Source of the DNA: Quillaja saponaria
Lineage: Eukaryota > Streptophyta > Magnoliopsida > Fabales > Quillajaceae
Direction of reading: 5' to 3'
Length of the DNA: 64,000 bases
Assembly (NCBI GenBank): GCA_029379385.1
Contig: CM055609.1
Coordinates: 4,464,001 to 4,528,000 of the forward strand
The translations under genes and the position numbers were made by a program. The stretch's first letter is position 1, and the number at the start of each line of letters is the position of its first letter. The notes under the pieces were generated by a model. The model was not told the DNA's origin. It ran no database searches and worked only from the letters and a program-made list of their open reading frames with translations. Below are positions 52,242 through 64,000 of this stretch, one piece after another.

Positions 52242-54379
52242 TATCGATTTTCTTTTTTTCCATCGCCTTCTTCTTCTTCTTCTTCTTAGTCATCATCGTC
52301 TAAGTTCTGCTCTCCTGTTCGCGTGTAGTTCTGCCCAAAACACTGGTTTAATATTATCAGAAATTTTGGTTAATGGGTAAGCAAAATAGTTGATTATAAA
52401 TAACTTGTTTCCATAAAATAACAACAAAACAAAAACCAATTTATAGTTGATCGCCATTTTAATGTCAATTTTCTTTTATTTGAGATGTTTTCTTCCCCTA
52501 AACTGGACTATATGAATATTTGATTACATAGTTAAAAACGGAAGTAAGCATCACTTGCTTATCAACTCATTTGTTTCAGCAAAAAAATCCAAAAGATGAC
52601 CCTTAGCCCCTTTTTGCTCCTCCAAGTAAATTGTTTTTCAAGCTAGAATTAAGAATATGCAGTAGTAACTTTATATCCACTTGCATTTCACAAATAAAGA
52701 AAAGGTTTGTAGTATACTGTTACTACTTTCCAAGGTTCTTAAAGTAGCTGAAGTATCTCATAAAAAAAAAATTAGCTAAAGTAGTTTGTAAATGATAATA
52801 GCTTCTCCAGCCTACTTCAAAAACTGCCTCTGCAGCAAACAGTTGAAAATTTCCTCTTCTGCAACAAGAAGCAACCTAACAACAAAGGAAGAGAAGCAAT
52901 AGGAAACAAAATGGTCAAGTTCAGCAAGCCACCTGCATACACGACAGATAAAGCAAGGAAAAATAATCAAAGAATTAGGGAAAGACTAATCAGTTCAACT
53001 TGATAAACTTGAATGACTCTTACCACTAAAATTTCCAGCACAAAAGAATCGACACCTATAATGGTAACCTGTTCAAGCTTAGTGACACTGCACTCTAATA
53101 TATTTACCTTATCACTGTTAGCAATTTTTTAGTATTGGATGAGATATTTAGAGAGAAAAAGATGATAATACGGAATGGATAAAAGTAATGTATCTACCAA
53201 TCTGCACAGGCTACAGCATGATATTGAAGACAATGTCTGAAAATGGTTCAATAAACCTACTGTACTGGTGAATCTGCATATATCAGAAATGTATAAATAC
53301 AGGAAGCAATTACACAAATAATTTGACAAAGAGTGAGTATGTGAGAAGTATTGCTCGAGATGAGAGCTCCCCAAAGAAGATAAGAAAAACCAGTAACAGA
53401 CCAACGTGTGTACAGAGTCCCTCCCCAGTCAGCTTCTGAGTATGCAATCAAACTGACTCATTTCTCAGTATTTGAGTAAAATAGTTCACCATCTAAAGTA
53501 CCTTTGAAGTTTGACAGATATATATATATATATAATATTTGAAGATGTTTGCATGATCATGCATATAATGACACACTTGATTTCACTTACATGGTCACAA
53601 TTCTCCTTCATAAAAATCAAAGAATTTCACTTTATTCTTGAATGCTGAATGGAACATAGTTCCAAGCTTCAAAAACTACCCTTATATTCCTTCCTTATCC
53701 GACTATTACATAATGTAGAAGCTGCATCTCACTTGAATACCTTTTCCTTTCGCAAAATTCAGTTTGAACTTTATACTTGTATTTGAAGCCATATTAATTA
53801 AAAAAAAACAAAAGAAAAGATGGCGAGATCTCACTAAATGCAGATTTCAACATATTATAACCTTAACAATATTAGAATTCAACAACTTGAAGAATTATAA
53901 TTTATAGTATAAATAAGATAGGCCAAACAGTAAGTAACGTGAACACAAAGTTGTTAAAGATTATATATCAATGATATGTAGAAAATACATTATAGAAACT
54001 TGTCAGTTGGAAATCAAGTATAATGACGACAAACAACTATGGAGGTAGCAATTAGACTAATAAGGACTATGTATTGAGTGGTTAGGCAATTACAGTTATT
54101 ATATAAAATTCGATCACCCTGGTTTAGTATCATGAAGTAAAATTGTATCTGAGATACAAGCACTTGAGAATCAGTCCTACATGTTGCACCTGCTCCTTAA
54201 ATCCTATAATCAGCCACAGAAGCAGAAATTAGATAAATAAGGTCAAACAGTTGTTGCTATCAGATGCTATAAACAAGCAGTCATATAAACATAAAGAGCA
54301 TTTGTCACATCCAACTGGTGGAACTTCCAACCATAAAATGTTTTCCAAGGCTAAAGCAGGTGTAATGACTCTGTTCATT
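52242..54379. repeat. 3' flank of F-box copy 6
   Basis: The sections 52540-52930 and 53600-54350 match the F-box 3' flanks at 24390-25150 and 29760-30950. Between them (about 52930-53590) lies extra DNA not in the other copies, including a copia scrap at 53330. No supported gene. Confidence 0.6.
53330..53455 (-). mobile_element. Copia-type retrotransposon RNase H scrap
   Basis: The minus strand reads AYSEADWGGTLYTRWSVTGF then LLWGALISSNTS, matching the conserved D-A-D-W-A-G...R-S-T-T-G-F...L-G...I-S-W block of copia RNase H. Only about 40 codons remain, with no LTR or integrase nearby. It falls in the extra DNA found in this F-box flank only. Confidence 0.7.
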
Positions 54380-55607
54380 ACACCACAATGGCTTCCGGAG
54401 AAGCAGATCCACAGTATGGTGAAGCTTGAGCACCTCTTCCCAATTATACCTCCCGGTTTAATTTTCAAAATGTTTAATCTGGTAAATGGGGATGATATAG
54501 GCCATCTAGAAGATCAGGAAACAAGGCCAGAACCTAGCAGAGAAGATAGAAAAGCATTGAATTTAATACAGGTCAGCTGGGGAATTCCAATTTAAATTAC
54601 AAATAAGAAACTCATTAAGATTATATTGTAAAACAAAATGAGTGTACTCACCTTGAACAGTCCCTGGGATAATCTGACATGCTTAGCATTACCAATTCCT
54701 TGTAACATATTGCACAAACACAACCTAATGGACCTTTGCTTACTCTCTGAATATGAGTTTTCAAGCCTATCAAGCCAACAGTCTATATCAACATTCACTT
54801 TTTCTAGAAAGGGAAGATATATAATGGAGACATCATAATAGACTGAGCCTTGAAAGTCAAAAGATGTGAGCTTTGGTGAAGAAATCACAAGCCTTGGATC
54901 TGAAGAGAAGTTTTCAATTGTAGTGGATGAAACTGTCAAGTTAGTGAGCTAAGGAGCCGATATTTCTAAGTTCAAATACAAAAAATTACAATTAACTACC
55001 ACTAAATTTTTCAAATTGAGACAACCCCTAAATGGGTCAGATGTATCTCTCTTGCAAGCCCAGTAGCAATGATGAAGATGCAAACGGCTGAGTTGAACAA
55101 AATTGAAGTTTTGAAGTGTTGAAATTGGAATATCAACATTTTACAAATTAAGTGTTGTCAAAGCCAGACAAGCGAAAAGATCGGAGAAATACTCTAGAGT
55201 AGTACGTGTACATATATTGACTCTTATTTACTGGACACCAAGGGGTTCGACGCACTTAATGATCCTTTTAAGAGTGAATAATATAAATCCTCTAAATCTT
55301 CTAATTGTTTCTGTTCCTCGTAGATTTCAATTTCCGTGCCAAAAGGGTATCCATCGCAATTAAAAATGAATTTACTGACTTTGATAGAGGCATCTCTGTG
55401 GGATAGTACTTTGATCACAAAGTTCTGAAAATGATAGAAATCATCGGGAAAGTCAACACAATCGAAACGAAGGGTGGGAAGAGAAGTTCATAACTACCTC
55501 CATCTTGTACCCAAAACACTACTCTGCACTGCAATTTTGGTGCCAAGAAATGAAAAGATGTGTAGGATTATACCATCAGATAAATTGCTCAGCCTATCCT
55601 CCACCAT
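54380..55607 (-). pseudogene. F-box/LRR copy 6, near full length but broken
   Basis: The start MVEDRLSNLSDGIILHIFSF at 55607. Exon 1 runs to 54652 and exon 2 starts at 54533 after a 118-base GT-AG intron. Two nonsense codons fall close together where the family has WRYLWTSL (reads WR-stop-L-stop-TSL, about 55493-55500). Another frameshift follows SLLK near 55268, and there are stops after GVQ, after TLNL and in the APQLTN block. Exon 2 has lost roughly 30 bases relative to copy 4. The blocks between lesions are more than 90% like copy 4 by eye, so the two diverged recently and decayed independently: they share none of the main lesions. Confidence 0.82.
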
Positions 55608-58489
55608 TTTCGAAGCCTTCTGCTTCTTCGCTCCTCTCTCCTTCTGTCCGTGTTTAGTTCTGCACAAAGAGTGTGCTCTGCTAGTGTTGGGTTCGATTAT
55701 ACCAGAGAGGCTTCCTTCTATTTGCCTAAAGAGAACAGTACCATTTTATATATTAGGCCCATAATTCATCTTTAAACATACAGGGTCAAGTGTCGTCTTC
55801 TGGGGATATTTTCATGAAACATAGGATAGAATTTTTAAGGTTAATTGTATTTGGCCATTATAATATAATAGATGTAAGTTAAGCTTTAACCTCTAAAATA
55901 TTAATAATGATTGGAACTGGATTAAATATTAATTTTTTATTTTTTATTTTGTCTAATTTGTAATAAGAAGTAAAATAAACTGTCAAATTAATTTGTTTTT
56001 AGAAAAAGATGAAAAAATACAGTGTCCTTAGATAACATTGTCTTTTTTTTCTTCTTCCTATTTTAAACATCTATTCCAGTTACTTAGGAACAAAATATGT
56101 TAATACAAAAAAAAAATATATATATAAATAAAAATTTAAGACATGTAATCTATTTACCAAGAACAAAAGGCGATAAATAGGATGAAATTCGAGACATGCC
56201 AATAACAATAATCATTAACATAGTCCCAAGGACCATACGAACAAATGGTAATTTTCATCCTCATTTTTCAAATTACAATACATGGTATCATTTACAATTA
56301 TTACACTCATTGCTTACAATATCTTTGACATATAAATTCAGCAACTCCACTAATCAAATTCTTCACCCTGCCAAGTTATATGCTTCTCGTCTTCTTTGAC
56401 AAGATCTTAAAAAATGCTATGAGATCATTTGTACCAAGGACATGGGACAAGAAGTTGAAGAACAAGATATTCAAAAAGCTGCAAGATCAAATCAATATAA
56501 GGATGAAAATTAAGTATGTTACCCAAAAAAGAAAAGCGATATTAAGAATTTAAGATTAACTTATGAAATAAAAATATCACTATTAGAATATGAAGTAGGA
56601 AAAGTACATTACAATGATACAAATCAAAGGAAAATCACAGAGTACATTGATTCTAAACTCAACCACAGTCGGAAATGTATATCTACATTGTACACATGTC
56701 ACAGAAAAATCTTACAATCCCTATAAAATCTTTTGGAGATTGTGATTGCTTTTTCTTTTTTTTGGTTCATCAAAAAGTCATAGTCCTTGCAAGAGGAGTA
56801 TCCCAATCTCATTCCATCCTAATAAAATAGTCCAATGGAGAAAGTGAAAAAGAAATTTCAGATCATCAGAATAGAATAACTGGTTAACCTCAACCGAGAC
56901 GTTTTAAACTCATACAAGTCAATTCAGCAGTCTAACAACTAGTATTGTCATTAAGTGGATAAACACCCAAACACATTAATGAAACAATCATAATTATACA
57001 CAGTGCAACCCGTTTCTTCTTCTTTTTTGTGAGTTTATCAGTTCATTTCAATATGCATGAACTTCCACAAAATTAAAAAGAAAATAATTTTTTTTTTGAC
57101 AAAGATCAGTCGGCTCTCCAGTCTTCAAAAAGGAGATTAAATCATACATACACATACTATGAGATGAGTAGAAACATAATGAATTTACCACTGTTTGGGA
57201 AACTAATTGAGTTGGATTCAATTGTAAATGATTTTATTAATCCTTTCCGATCATTATATCTGTAAGAATTTAAATATAAGATGCTGATCTTATCATTTCA
57301 CAGAGCAGACAACCACATAAAAAAGAAGACATAAATGTCATGAAAAAGTAGATCATAATTCCATAAACTTTTCCTATAAATGTTGATTGCCTTTCTTGAA
57401 CACACCATTGACGACATACAAAAGAGTTCAATAGGCCAAAATGTTATCCAACTAAATATATTCACGCATAATTGACATGACATGCCTCCAAAAAAAAAAA
57501 ATTTAGTGAAAAACCTATGTATATATATATATATCAAATACTAATTACAGAGTTCTTTTTTTTGTTTGTTTTTGACATATAACCAGAAAAATTATACAGA
57601 TTGTAATCTCTAGTTAAGTTAGTTCATATTAAGCAATCAGTTCAAGCACGATTATTTTTTTTTATAAACGAGTTAAAATTAATTTTTACAAATTAGACGG
57701 ATGAGACAGCAACTGTGAGCACATATTGTTTTATATAATTACTTTGCAAATTTGAGTCGAATAATGACTTTCAGTGTTGAGCCTGTCACATTATTGAGCT
57801 CGTGTTGTGATGTGAAAGGAAGTCAATTTAGTAAAACACTTAATTAACTAGTTGTTTGTTATTGATAGAAAGACAGAGTTAAATGAATGTTAAATGAATA
57901 CAACGTGTCTGTGAAGTTAAGCGATTTTTGATTTATGTATTTGATTATTTAGGATTATATCAATTTTTAATTCGGTCATCCAAGAATTTTCTTAGTCAAT
58001 TTTATTTTTTAAAATTCAATTTTTTTTAGTCAAGTTATATTCAATTTACATATTATGAATCAACGAATTAATTATGTTTACACAAAAATAATAATGTATA
58101 TTATTTATTTTTGTACCTTGCAAAACTTTTTAACTTATTTTATCATAAAATTATGTAAAACTACATTATTTATGCATAACATAAAAATGAGATAATTTAA
58201 CTTGCCTGAAAAATTCTGAATCCTAGAGAATGATATTGACGAAAATCATTCATGAATAACTAAATTAAAAATTAAGACAATCCTAAGAGATTAATACAAT
58301 AATTAAGCCGCGATTTTTCAATTCATCTATAAAATCAAACGTGATGAATTTATCCTATTAATTATCGGTTCTTTTGGCAATATATCACTAATTAAATCTA
58401 ATTGCTTAATTTACATGAATTAATGGTATGGGGAAGTCAAAATTTTTATAAGCTAATGAGTATCACTTTTTCTAATACATATAATAATA
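55608..58489. repeat. 5' flank of F-box copy 6 and joining DNA
   Basis: 55608-55770 is the conserved F-box leader. 55800-57250 matches 32640-33560, and 57180-58480 matches 39780-40130. No gene is supported. The chance frames contain only simple-sequence peptides. Confidence 0.6.
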
Positions 58490-58939
58490 TAGCTAAAAGG
58501 GGAAGGACTTTAGATTTTACATAAATGATCTTTCATCTTTGACTTATGACATGAACACAAATAGAAAAGAAGAACAAGAAGAAGAATAAGAGACGACATA
58601 ACTAGCAGTTCATTGACTCATTTCAAGAAAACAAAACCACACCTTAATTATATAAACTTATTAAGTTGTAGACATAGCTAACAGTTCATTGACTCACTGA
58701 CTCATTGACTCATAGAAGATGAATTTAATTTGTAGAAATACATATCTAACGGTTTCTACTTTAAACCCTAGCTAGCTCCTGCTGATCTTCTTCCTCTCCG
58801 GGTCGGCTGATCTTCTGTACTCGAGATTTTTAAGCTCGAATTTAGATATTGTTTAGAAGAATGAAGCTAAACTCATGAAATTTGAGGAGGCAAAACAAAC
58901 AATATAACCACTTGGATCGTGCTAGCTACCTACCTAGGG
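58490..58939. repeat. B3 3' flank, inverted copy of 51644-51918
   Basis: It contains the complement of the sequence downstream of the B3 gene at 51281. Inside lies a cluster of TGACTCA motifs (about 58614-58712; three occur within 30 bases). Confidence 0.65.
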
Positions 58940-59305
58940 TTACTGGAGAATAACCCAAGTTTCGTTGCCAAGAAGCACAATCTTTCTGTGCACTTCAAAC
59001 TTAAATTGCACAGAATCACCTTCCACCATGTAGAATTTGAGCAAATCTCCTTCTTGAAACTCTTTATTACGAGCAATTTGACGCCAGCCTTTAGATAATA
59101 CTGGTTTGCTATGTGACCCTTTCCGAATATTGCAACGAAACATGTGTTCCTTTTGCTCATTGCAATACTTAACCTTGAAATCAACGTGGTAGCGACCTGG
59201 TATGATTTGGGGAAGATGAGCTTTTTGATGATTAGTTGGAAATTGAAACCGGTACCTGACATCTGTTTTGCTAAGTTTTTTCTGAAAGAGCAGAGTCTGA
59301 TCCAT
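58940..59305 (-). CDS. Small single-domain B3 protein, intact (121 aa)
   Basis: Intronless frame of 121 residues from MDQTLLFQKKLSKTDVRYRF at 59305: one B3-like domain with HMFRCNIRKG, SKPVLSKGWRQIARNKEFQE, EGDLLKFYMVEGDS and LLGNETWVILQ. It is the close inverted paralogue of the gene at 51281. The frame extends upstream for 26 codons but aligns with the other copies only from MDQTL, so that start is chosen. TATA-like TATATAAATATAG sequence lies about 100-125 bases upstream on the minus strand (around 59404-59430). Intact, so probably expressed; a nuclear DNA-binding role is inferred from the domain. Confidence 0.78.
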   Translation of the reverse strand: MDQTLLFQKKLSKTDVRYRFQFPTNHQKAHLPQIIPGRYHVDFKVKYCNEQKEHMFRCNIRKGSHSKPVLSKGWRQIARNKEFQEGDLLKFYMVEGDSVQFKFEVHRKIVLLGNETWVILQ

Positions 59306-62300
59306 TACTAAGTAGCTATAGAGACTTAGTTCAAGAAGAGTGAAGAAAAATGAGATAAAGAGGAGTACGTAGAGTGTATACACAGCTCATTGGCTATGCA
59401 AATCTATATTTATATCTATATTTATATACTTGGACATATATGAAATGTTCTATTTTACAGATTTGTCATGTGACTCCTGCTGTTAATGCATGTAACATGG
59501 ACAATAAATAGTACTTTGTAATTGGCTTGGCCGACACCAGTACACCACCTTTGGATTTGCAACTTGACCTTTGGATTTTTTAAGTGTGGAATATACGAGG
59601 ACAGTGAAATCTTCCACTTACACATCAAGGTCTTCAATTTTGTCCAAGTACGTAAGATCGGGGACAATTTTGGATACGGTTTGATGTCACTGTTATAATA
59701 GCTACAAAATTTCAGATGATCATGATTCGATTGGATAGAAGAATATGAATTCAGTATGTTGATGTAAAATTTAGTAAAGATTCAGTGCTGGATACGGTTT
59801 GCAATCTTTTTCGTTACACAAAAATTTAATGAGTTTTCTAACCGGTATTCTAAAATCATATATCAAGATGTGATAATTAATATAATTTTTGAAAATTAAA
59901 ATTTTCTATCAATAATAATTTATATATTAAATATAACTGAAATCATAGTCAATATCATAATAAATATTATAAATATTTTATTTATAAAATCTTTGCAAGT
60001 GTCATTTGGACACTGCGTTACAAATATCAATATTTGTATATAAATAATAATTAGTTGAAAAAATTAATTTTTGGGTAACCATTAGCATTACAATTTTTAA
60101 TAGGTTTGTCTATTATGTACCTATTAGACAAGGTTAACAAGTCTATAAATTGAGCACGTAATACAAAATTTCATTTTTAATTACCTCATTTATCTTGTAG
60201 TGCTACTTCAGATTTTTATCCAAGTTTGAAAAAACCAATATTACCGAAACTTGTGCTATTGTTATATCATTATGAAATGGAGTGGGTTTTGTAAACTTTT
60301 GCTTTATTTAACAAATTAATTTCAAGTCCTCTTTTTTTTTTTTTGGTTGAAAAATACCCTCTTTTTCTTCATGTAAGGCTCACCTATTACTGTTTCAAAT
60401 CTGTGCACATTTGAACGAATGTAAAAAAAAAAAAAAGTTAGAATAAATTATACTTTAACAGCATGTTATAAATTAGCGACAGCTTTGCCTAGTTATTAAT
60501 TTGAAAATGACAAGTTTTTGAGCTTGTTGCTTGTAACAAGTTGAACCGGTTGAATTGAAGAGTTTCTGTTCGAATATTTTGGGTATTTATATTATATGAC
60601 AAAAACGTCATATCATATGACTTCAATGATTGCTCTTTCCCTTACAAATATATAGTACGGATATTTCTTCAAGTTATATCATAAAGAACGTACTTCATAT
60701 TGAAGTCATGCAAGATGCTCTTCACACCATGGATAAAGTACGTTGTGTGGGGCATTTTTTTTTTCTTGGTCACCAAGATTTACAATTGAATATTATTCTT
60801 AAAATTTCTTTTTTATTACAACTAATTTATTATTTGTTACAAATGCAAATTAAATATTTCAAACAAGATCAATCTTATAGGGAGAAGAATGGAAATATAA
60901 ATTTTGAACTCAAGGAGATGGTCTATTAGCAAGTTAAAAATATATACTCTTTTTCAGTGGCAGAGCTACGTATAATTGAGTGGTGTCAATTGATTTTACT
61001 CATTTTTGAAAATTAATTTACTCCCAATAAAGGTGTATTGCCTTGTCCACTAAATTAACTTGTTGTTGGTAAACCTCTTCCCTTACAATTTTTCCTTATA
61101 TATAGATCCAAGATCCTAAATTGATTCATGCATATGCATGCACGTGTGCTCTCTTAGTGATCACCGTATTTATGTCGGGACCAAAACTAAAGATTCATTC
61201 GAAAGTGGTCATAATCATGAACGAGAACATAAATTATTTATTGCCAACAAGGGAACTTGAACTGGTAATTTTTTTAAGAGTACTTTTTAAGTATTGTAAT
61301 GCTAAATCAACTCATTATTAGTAAACCTTTTACCGTAAATGTTGGCTTTATATGTAGATCTCCTGAATTGGTTCGAAACATATGCATGCATGTGTGCTTC
61401 CTTAGTGCGTAGCTAGTGGCCCCTTCTTTTTGGTGTTAATTTTGGCTATTATGCATTTTGATGTGGCTAGTTGAGAACAACTACATTTCTTTTTCTTATG
61501 CAGACTTTGTCTCTATGGGATTCACTTTTGCAAATTAAGCTTGTCCAAGAAGTAGCAACTTAGTGATCTAAATAGGACTTATATTTATTTGGAGAGTTTC
61601 ACATTACAACTTATTAAATTTGGAATAGTTTTTGTAACAAAGACTTGTATTTATTAAATAAATGTAAAATTTACAGAGTTTATACTTTTTTTTTTTTATA
61701 ATTTCTCTAGAATTTTCCCACACCATTATGATGTAAGACTAATCTCGTTTCGGGCTTTGTGACTCACCTTCTCCAGAAGTGCTTCTAGCAGACTCGTTCT
61801 TGACATTACAAAAATCACTTAACTGCTGAACTCAAGCAGGCTTTGTCACTTTAACCTCGCTTTCTTGGTGACTGAATTTTTACTTATACCTAACCAATTT
61901 TACCTAGGGCAAATGGGTAGAATAAGATATTGGAAAAAGACAAAAAGTTGTTGCCCTCTCCATATTCTCGCTACACAGATATCGAGAAAGTAAGATTGCC
62001 TTGGTTCAACTAAGTGGATCCTTTCCATTCTTAGCCAAAAAAAGTGGATCCTTTCCATTCTTAGCCAAAAAAAAGTGGATCCTATCCATAATGATAGAAC
62101 AAATAGAGAAAGTTGTTTTCAGGAGTTGATGTTTTATTCGATCTTTCATAGATTTTTGTTAGTGTTGTTGTTTTGTATAATTTATTGAGTTCTTATTTAA
62201 TGCATAAATCTATATGTTATGAATAAACAAAATTATAATACATCAATTCTTTTAATTAATATAATCAATAATAGTTAGTGTAAATAACATATGATATATA

Positions 62301-63365
62301 TTTTTTATTAACAATGTATAAATTTGTTAAATATATTAATAATGTATCAAGTATTTATTCTAAATGAACTTATATATAATTTTCCCATTACAATATTTTG
62401 TGTTTAAAATGTACTAGTATTTTTTTCACACGTCGTGTCTGCATAAATATTATTTATTAATAAATAAATAACTTGTTAATAAGTGTACCACGTTTTATTA
62501 TAAATCTAATTATAAATTAAAACATGGTGAAAATATTTTGTAGTAGTTAATGACACGAAAAGTAAAAAATTAATTAAAAATAAAGTTTTATATATTATTA
62601 TGGGTGGAGTTCTAAAACTAAAATTCTAAAAATACAAATAAAAAAATAAAATTCTAAAAACTTAGTAACATGTTATTAGAGGTGGAGTTCTAAAACTAAA
62701 TAAAGAAAATATAAAAACTATGAATTTGATTCCTCATATCTTAAAAACCTTTAGTAGGTCCAAATGAAGAAAAAGTCCACACTGCTGGTCTGCTGCTGTA
62801 CTCACGACCTAGGCTAATCTCTTTTTTTGGGTTTTGATTGATAGTGGTTTTCTATTCAAATCAAATTTATTTATTTATTATTATTTTTCAATCAGGGGTG
62901 GGTGCATTAGAGTCAATAATTGTTGGAAGGGTCATCGTTATCTCACAAAGCCCAAGTAATTAATCACATAGCAATACTTAGGAAAAAATCCACAAAATGG
63001 AAGAAAAAAATATCAATTTTTATTTTTCTATAAAACTGTTGTAGTTATCATTATGCTGTGTGTTGTTTGAGATTGATGTCATTGACCCATTGATCCAATC
63101 ACGTGTTCAATGCTTTTTATACTTGCTCTAGATTAAGAATATACAACTTTATTCATTCTTAATTTCTCTTTCTTTGAAAATATTCATAAACCCTCATTGC
63201 AAAGGCCGACAACTATAAGAGAAATATGTAGATAAAAAGTTCATTCTATAGAAACCAAAGTATTCCATCAGCCCATTAGCTTTAGTTGTAATAAATGATT
63301 AAAAAATCTCTCTCACTACAGATTCGAACTTTTAAATTAGGTACGTAGTTTATTATGATATCAAA
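59306..63365. other. AT-rich intergenic region, no convincing gene
   Basis: Open frames here (for example 60630-60929 and 61121-61321) show no recognisable domain and sit in AT-rich DNA. A 30-31-bp tandem repeat lies at 62011-62091. I could not identify any RNA gene. Confidence 0.45.
62011..62091. repeat. 30-31-bp tandem repeat
   Basis: Two full units and a partial third, each starting AAGTGGATCCTTTCCATTC and ending in an A run that grows by one base per copy. Confidence 0.88.
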
Positions 63366-63369
63366 GTAA

Positions 63370-63955
63370 GAACCCGTTTGATATATGGGTTGCCAAGTCC
63401 GATTACCAATTAAGGAGTTCACTTTATGGATAGGGAACGTTTGGTTTCCCAAAATATTGCAATTGGCTTAATTGTAATCATTCCAAATTGGAGAAATCTC
63501 CAATTGATTAAAGTAGCTGTAGGGAAGCTTTTGGTTTATCAAGTTGTATGTGACGCTATAATAATCTAATTTATCCTTTATTCTTTTATATATTGACAGT
63601 CTCTATAATCCAATTTCTCTCAAATTTTTTTAGTTAAAAATTTGAATTATTTTATTTTGTATACTTGATTATATTATGTAATATTGTTATATGAATTCAA
63701 ATAGTTATTATTGCAATGAATTATTTAATAATGTAACATGCATAAAAATATTTTATTAATTAAATAATACTAAAATAACTTATGCAATATGTAAACCAAA
63801 TATCATTGTTATGCATGCCTTAATAGTAATTATATATCTAAAATAACTTTTGCAATTTGCATACCAAACATATATTTGACTTATTTACAATATGTGTACC
63901 ATATTTAACTTATGAGCAATCTGATTTTTGCAATCTATATATCAAATGGGCCCTA
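63370..63955. mobile_element. MITE-like element with imperfect terminal inverted repeats
   Basis: The left end ACCCGTTTGATATATGGGTT and the reverse complement of the right end (GGGCCCATTTGATATATAGA) match at most positions over about 24 bases. The interior (about 540 bases) is AT-rich and has no coding frame, as in miniature inverted-repeat transposons. I could not settle a target-site duplication, so the exact limits are uncertain. Confidence 0.5.
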
Positions 63956-64000
63956 AATTCAAACCCTGCTTATGTTATAAGAAAAATTACAACTAATCCT

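Noticed and set aside
60630..60929. 99-residue open frame as a gene
   Set aside because: No recognisable domain, AT-rich composition, and a long T run inside. I cannot support it.

Overview
This is nuclear DNA from a flowering plant, most likely a eudicot. The evidence is AT-rich intergenic sequence, GT-AG introns, plant-only protein families (ZF-HD homeodomain, B3, plant-type F-box/LRR, NBS-LRR) and plant transposon relics (CACTA, hAT, LINE, copia, tRNA-derived SINEs). A degraded piece of the chloroplast gene matK also lies in the nuclear sequence. I cannot name the species.

Left part (1-19.5 kb): ordinary conserved genes. A YY1-type five-finger C2H2 transcription factor runs off the left edge (507-4164, +). 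A ZF-HD transcription factor follows (6019-6585, -), then a full-length N-myristoyltransferase reading with two single-base frameshifts (8645-9951, -), then a second ZF-HD gene (18667-19296, -). Between the last two lies a second, broken copy of the [NMT + ZF-HD] block: a ZF-HD tail (about 13960-14180) and an NMT head (15062-15234). At that break sits an 870-bp palindrome made of two NBS-LRR fragments in inverted duplicate (about 14186-15060). It could form a hairpin RNA.

Middle and right part (20-59.5 kb): a birth-and-death cluster in which F-box/LRR genes and small single-domain B3 genes have been duplicated together. I see five F-box/LRR relics or fragments with coding sequence (22.3, 25.2, 28.8, 31.0, 51.9 kb), a sixth near-complete copy at 54.4 kb, and one copy reduced to flanks (46.1-47.2 kb). 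All are broken by stops, frameshifts or deletions. Four B3 genes occur at 28.3 kb (one nonsense codon), 37.1, 51.3 and 58.9 kb; the last three are intact. The 51.3-kb and 58.9-kb B3 loci are inverted copies of one another. Shared flanks of these copies show SINE and other insertions that are present in one copy and absent from others, so the duplications can be ordered in time.

Other contents: two C-terminal exons of an hAT-type transposase-like gene (43.2-43.5 kb), a degraded LINE reverse transcriptase (49.1-50.6 kb), a copia RNase H scrap (53.3 kb), a matK insert (41.65-41.85 kb), several short tandem repeats, a degenerate array of about 300-bp AT-rich repeats (34.0-36.1 kb) and a MITE-like element near the right end (63.37-63.95 kb). 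From 59.4 kb to the end I see no convincing gene.

No operon-like cooperation is expected. The biologically notable parts are the NBS-LRR palindrome, the F-box/B3 co-amplified cluster and the single-base lesions in otherwise conserved genes.
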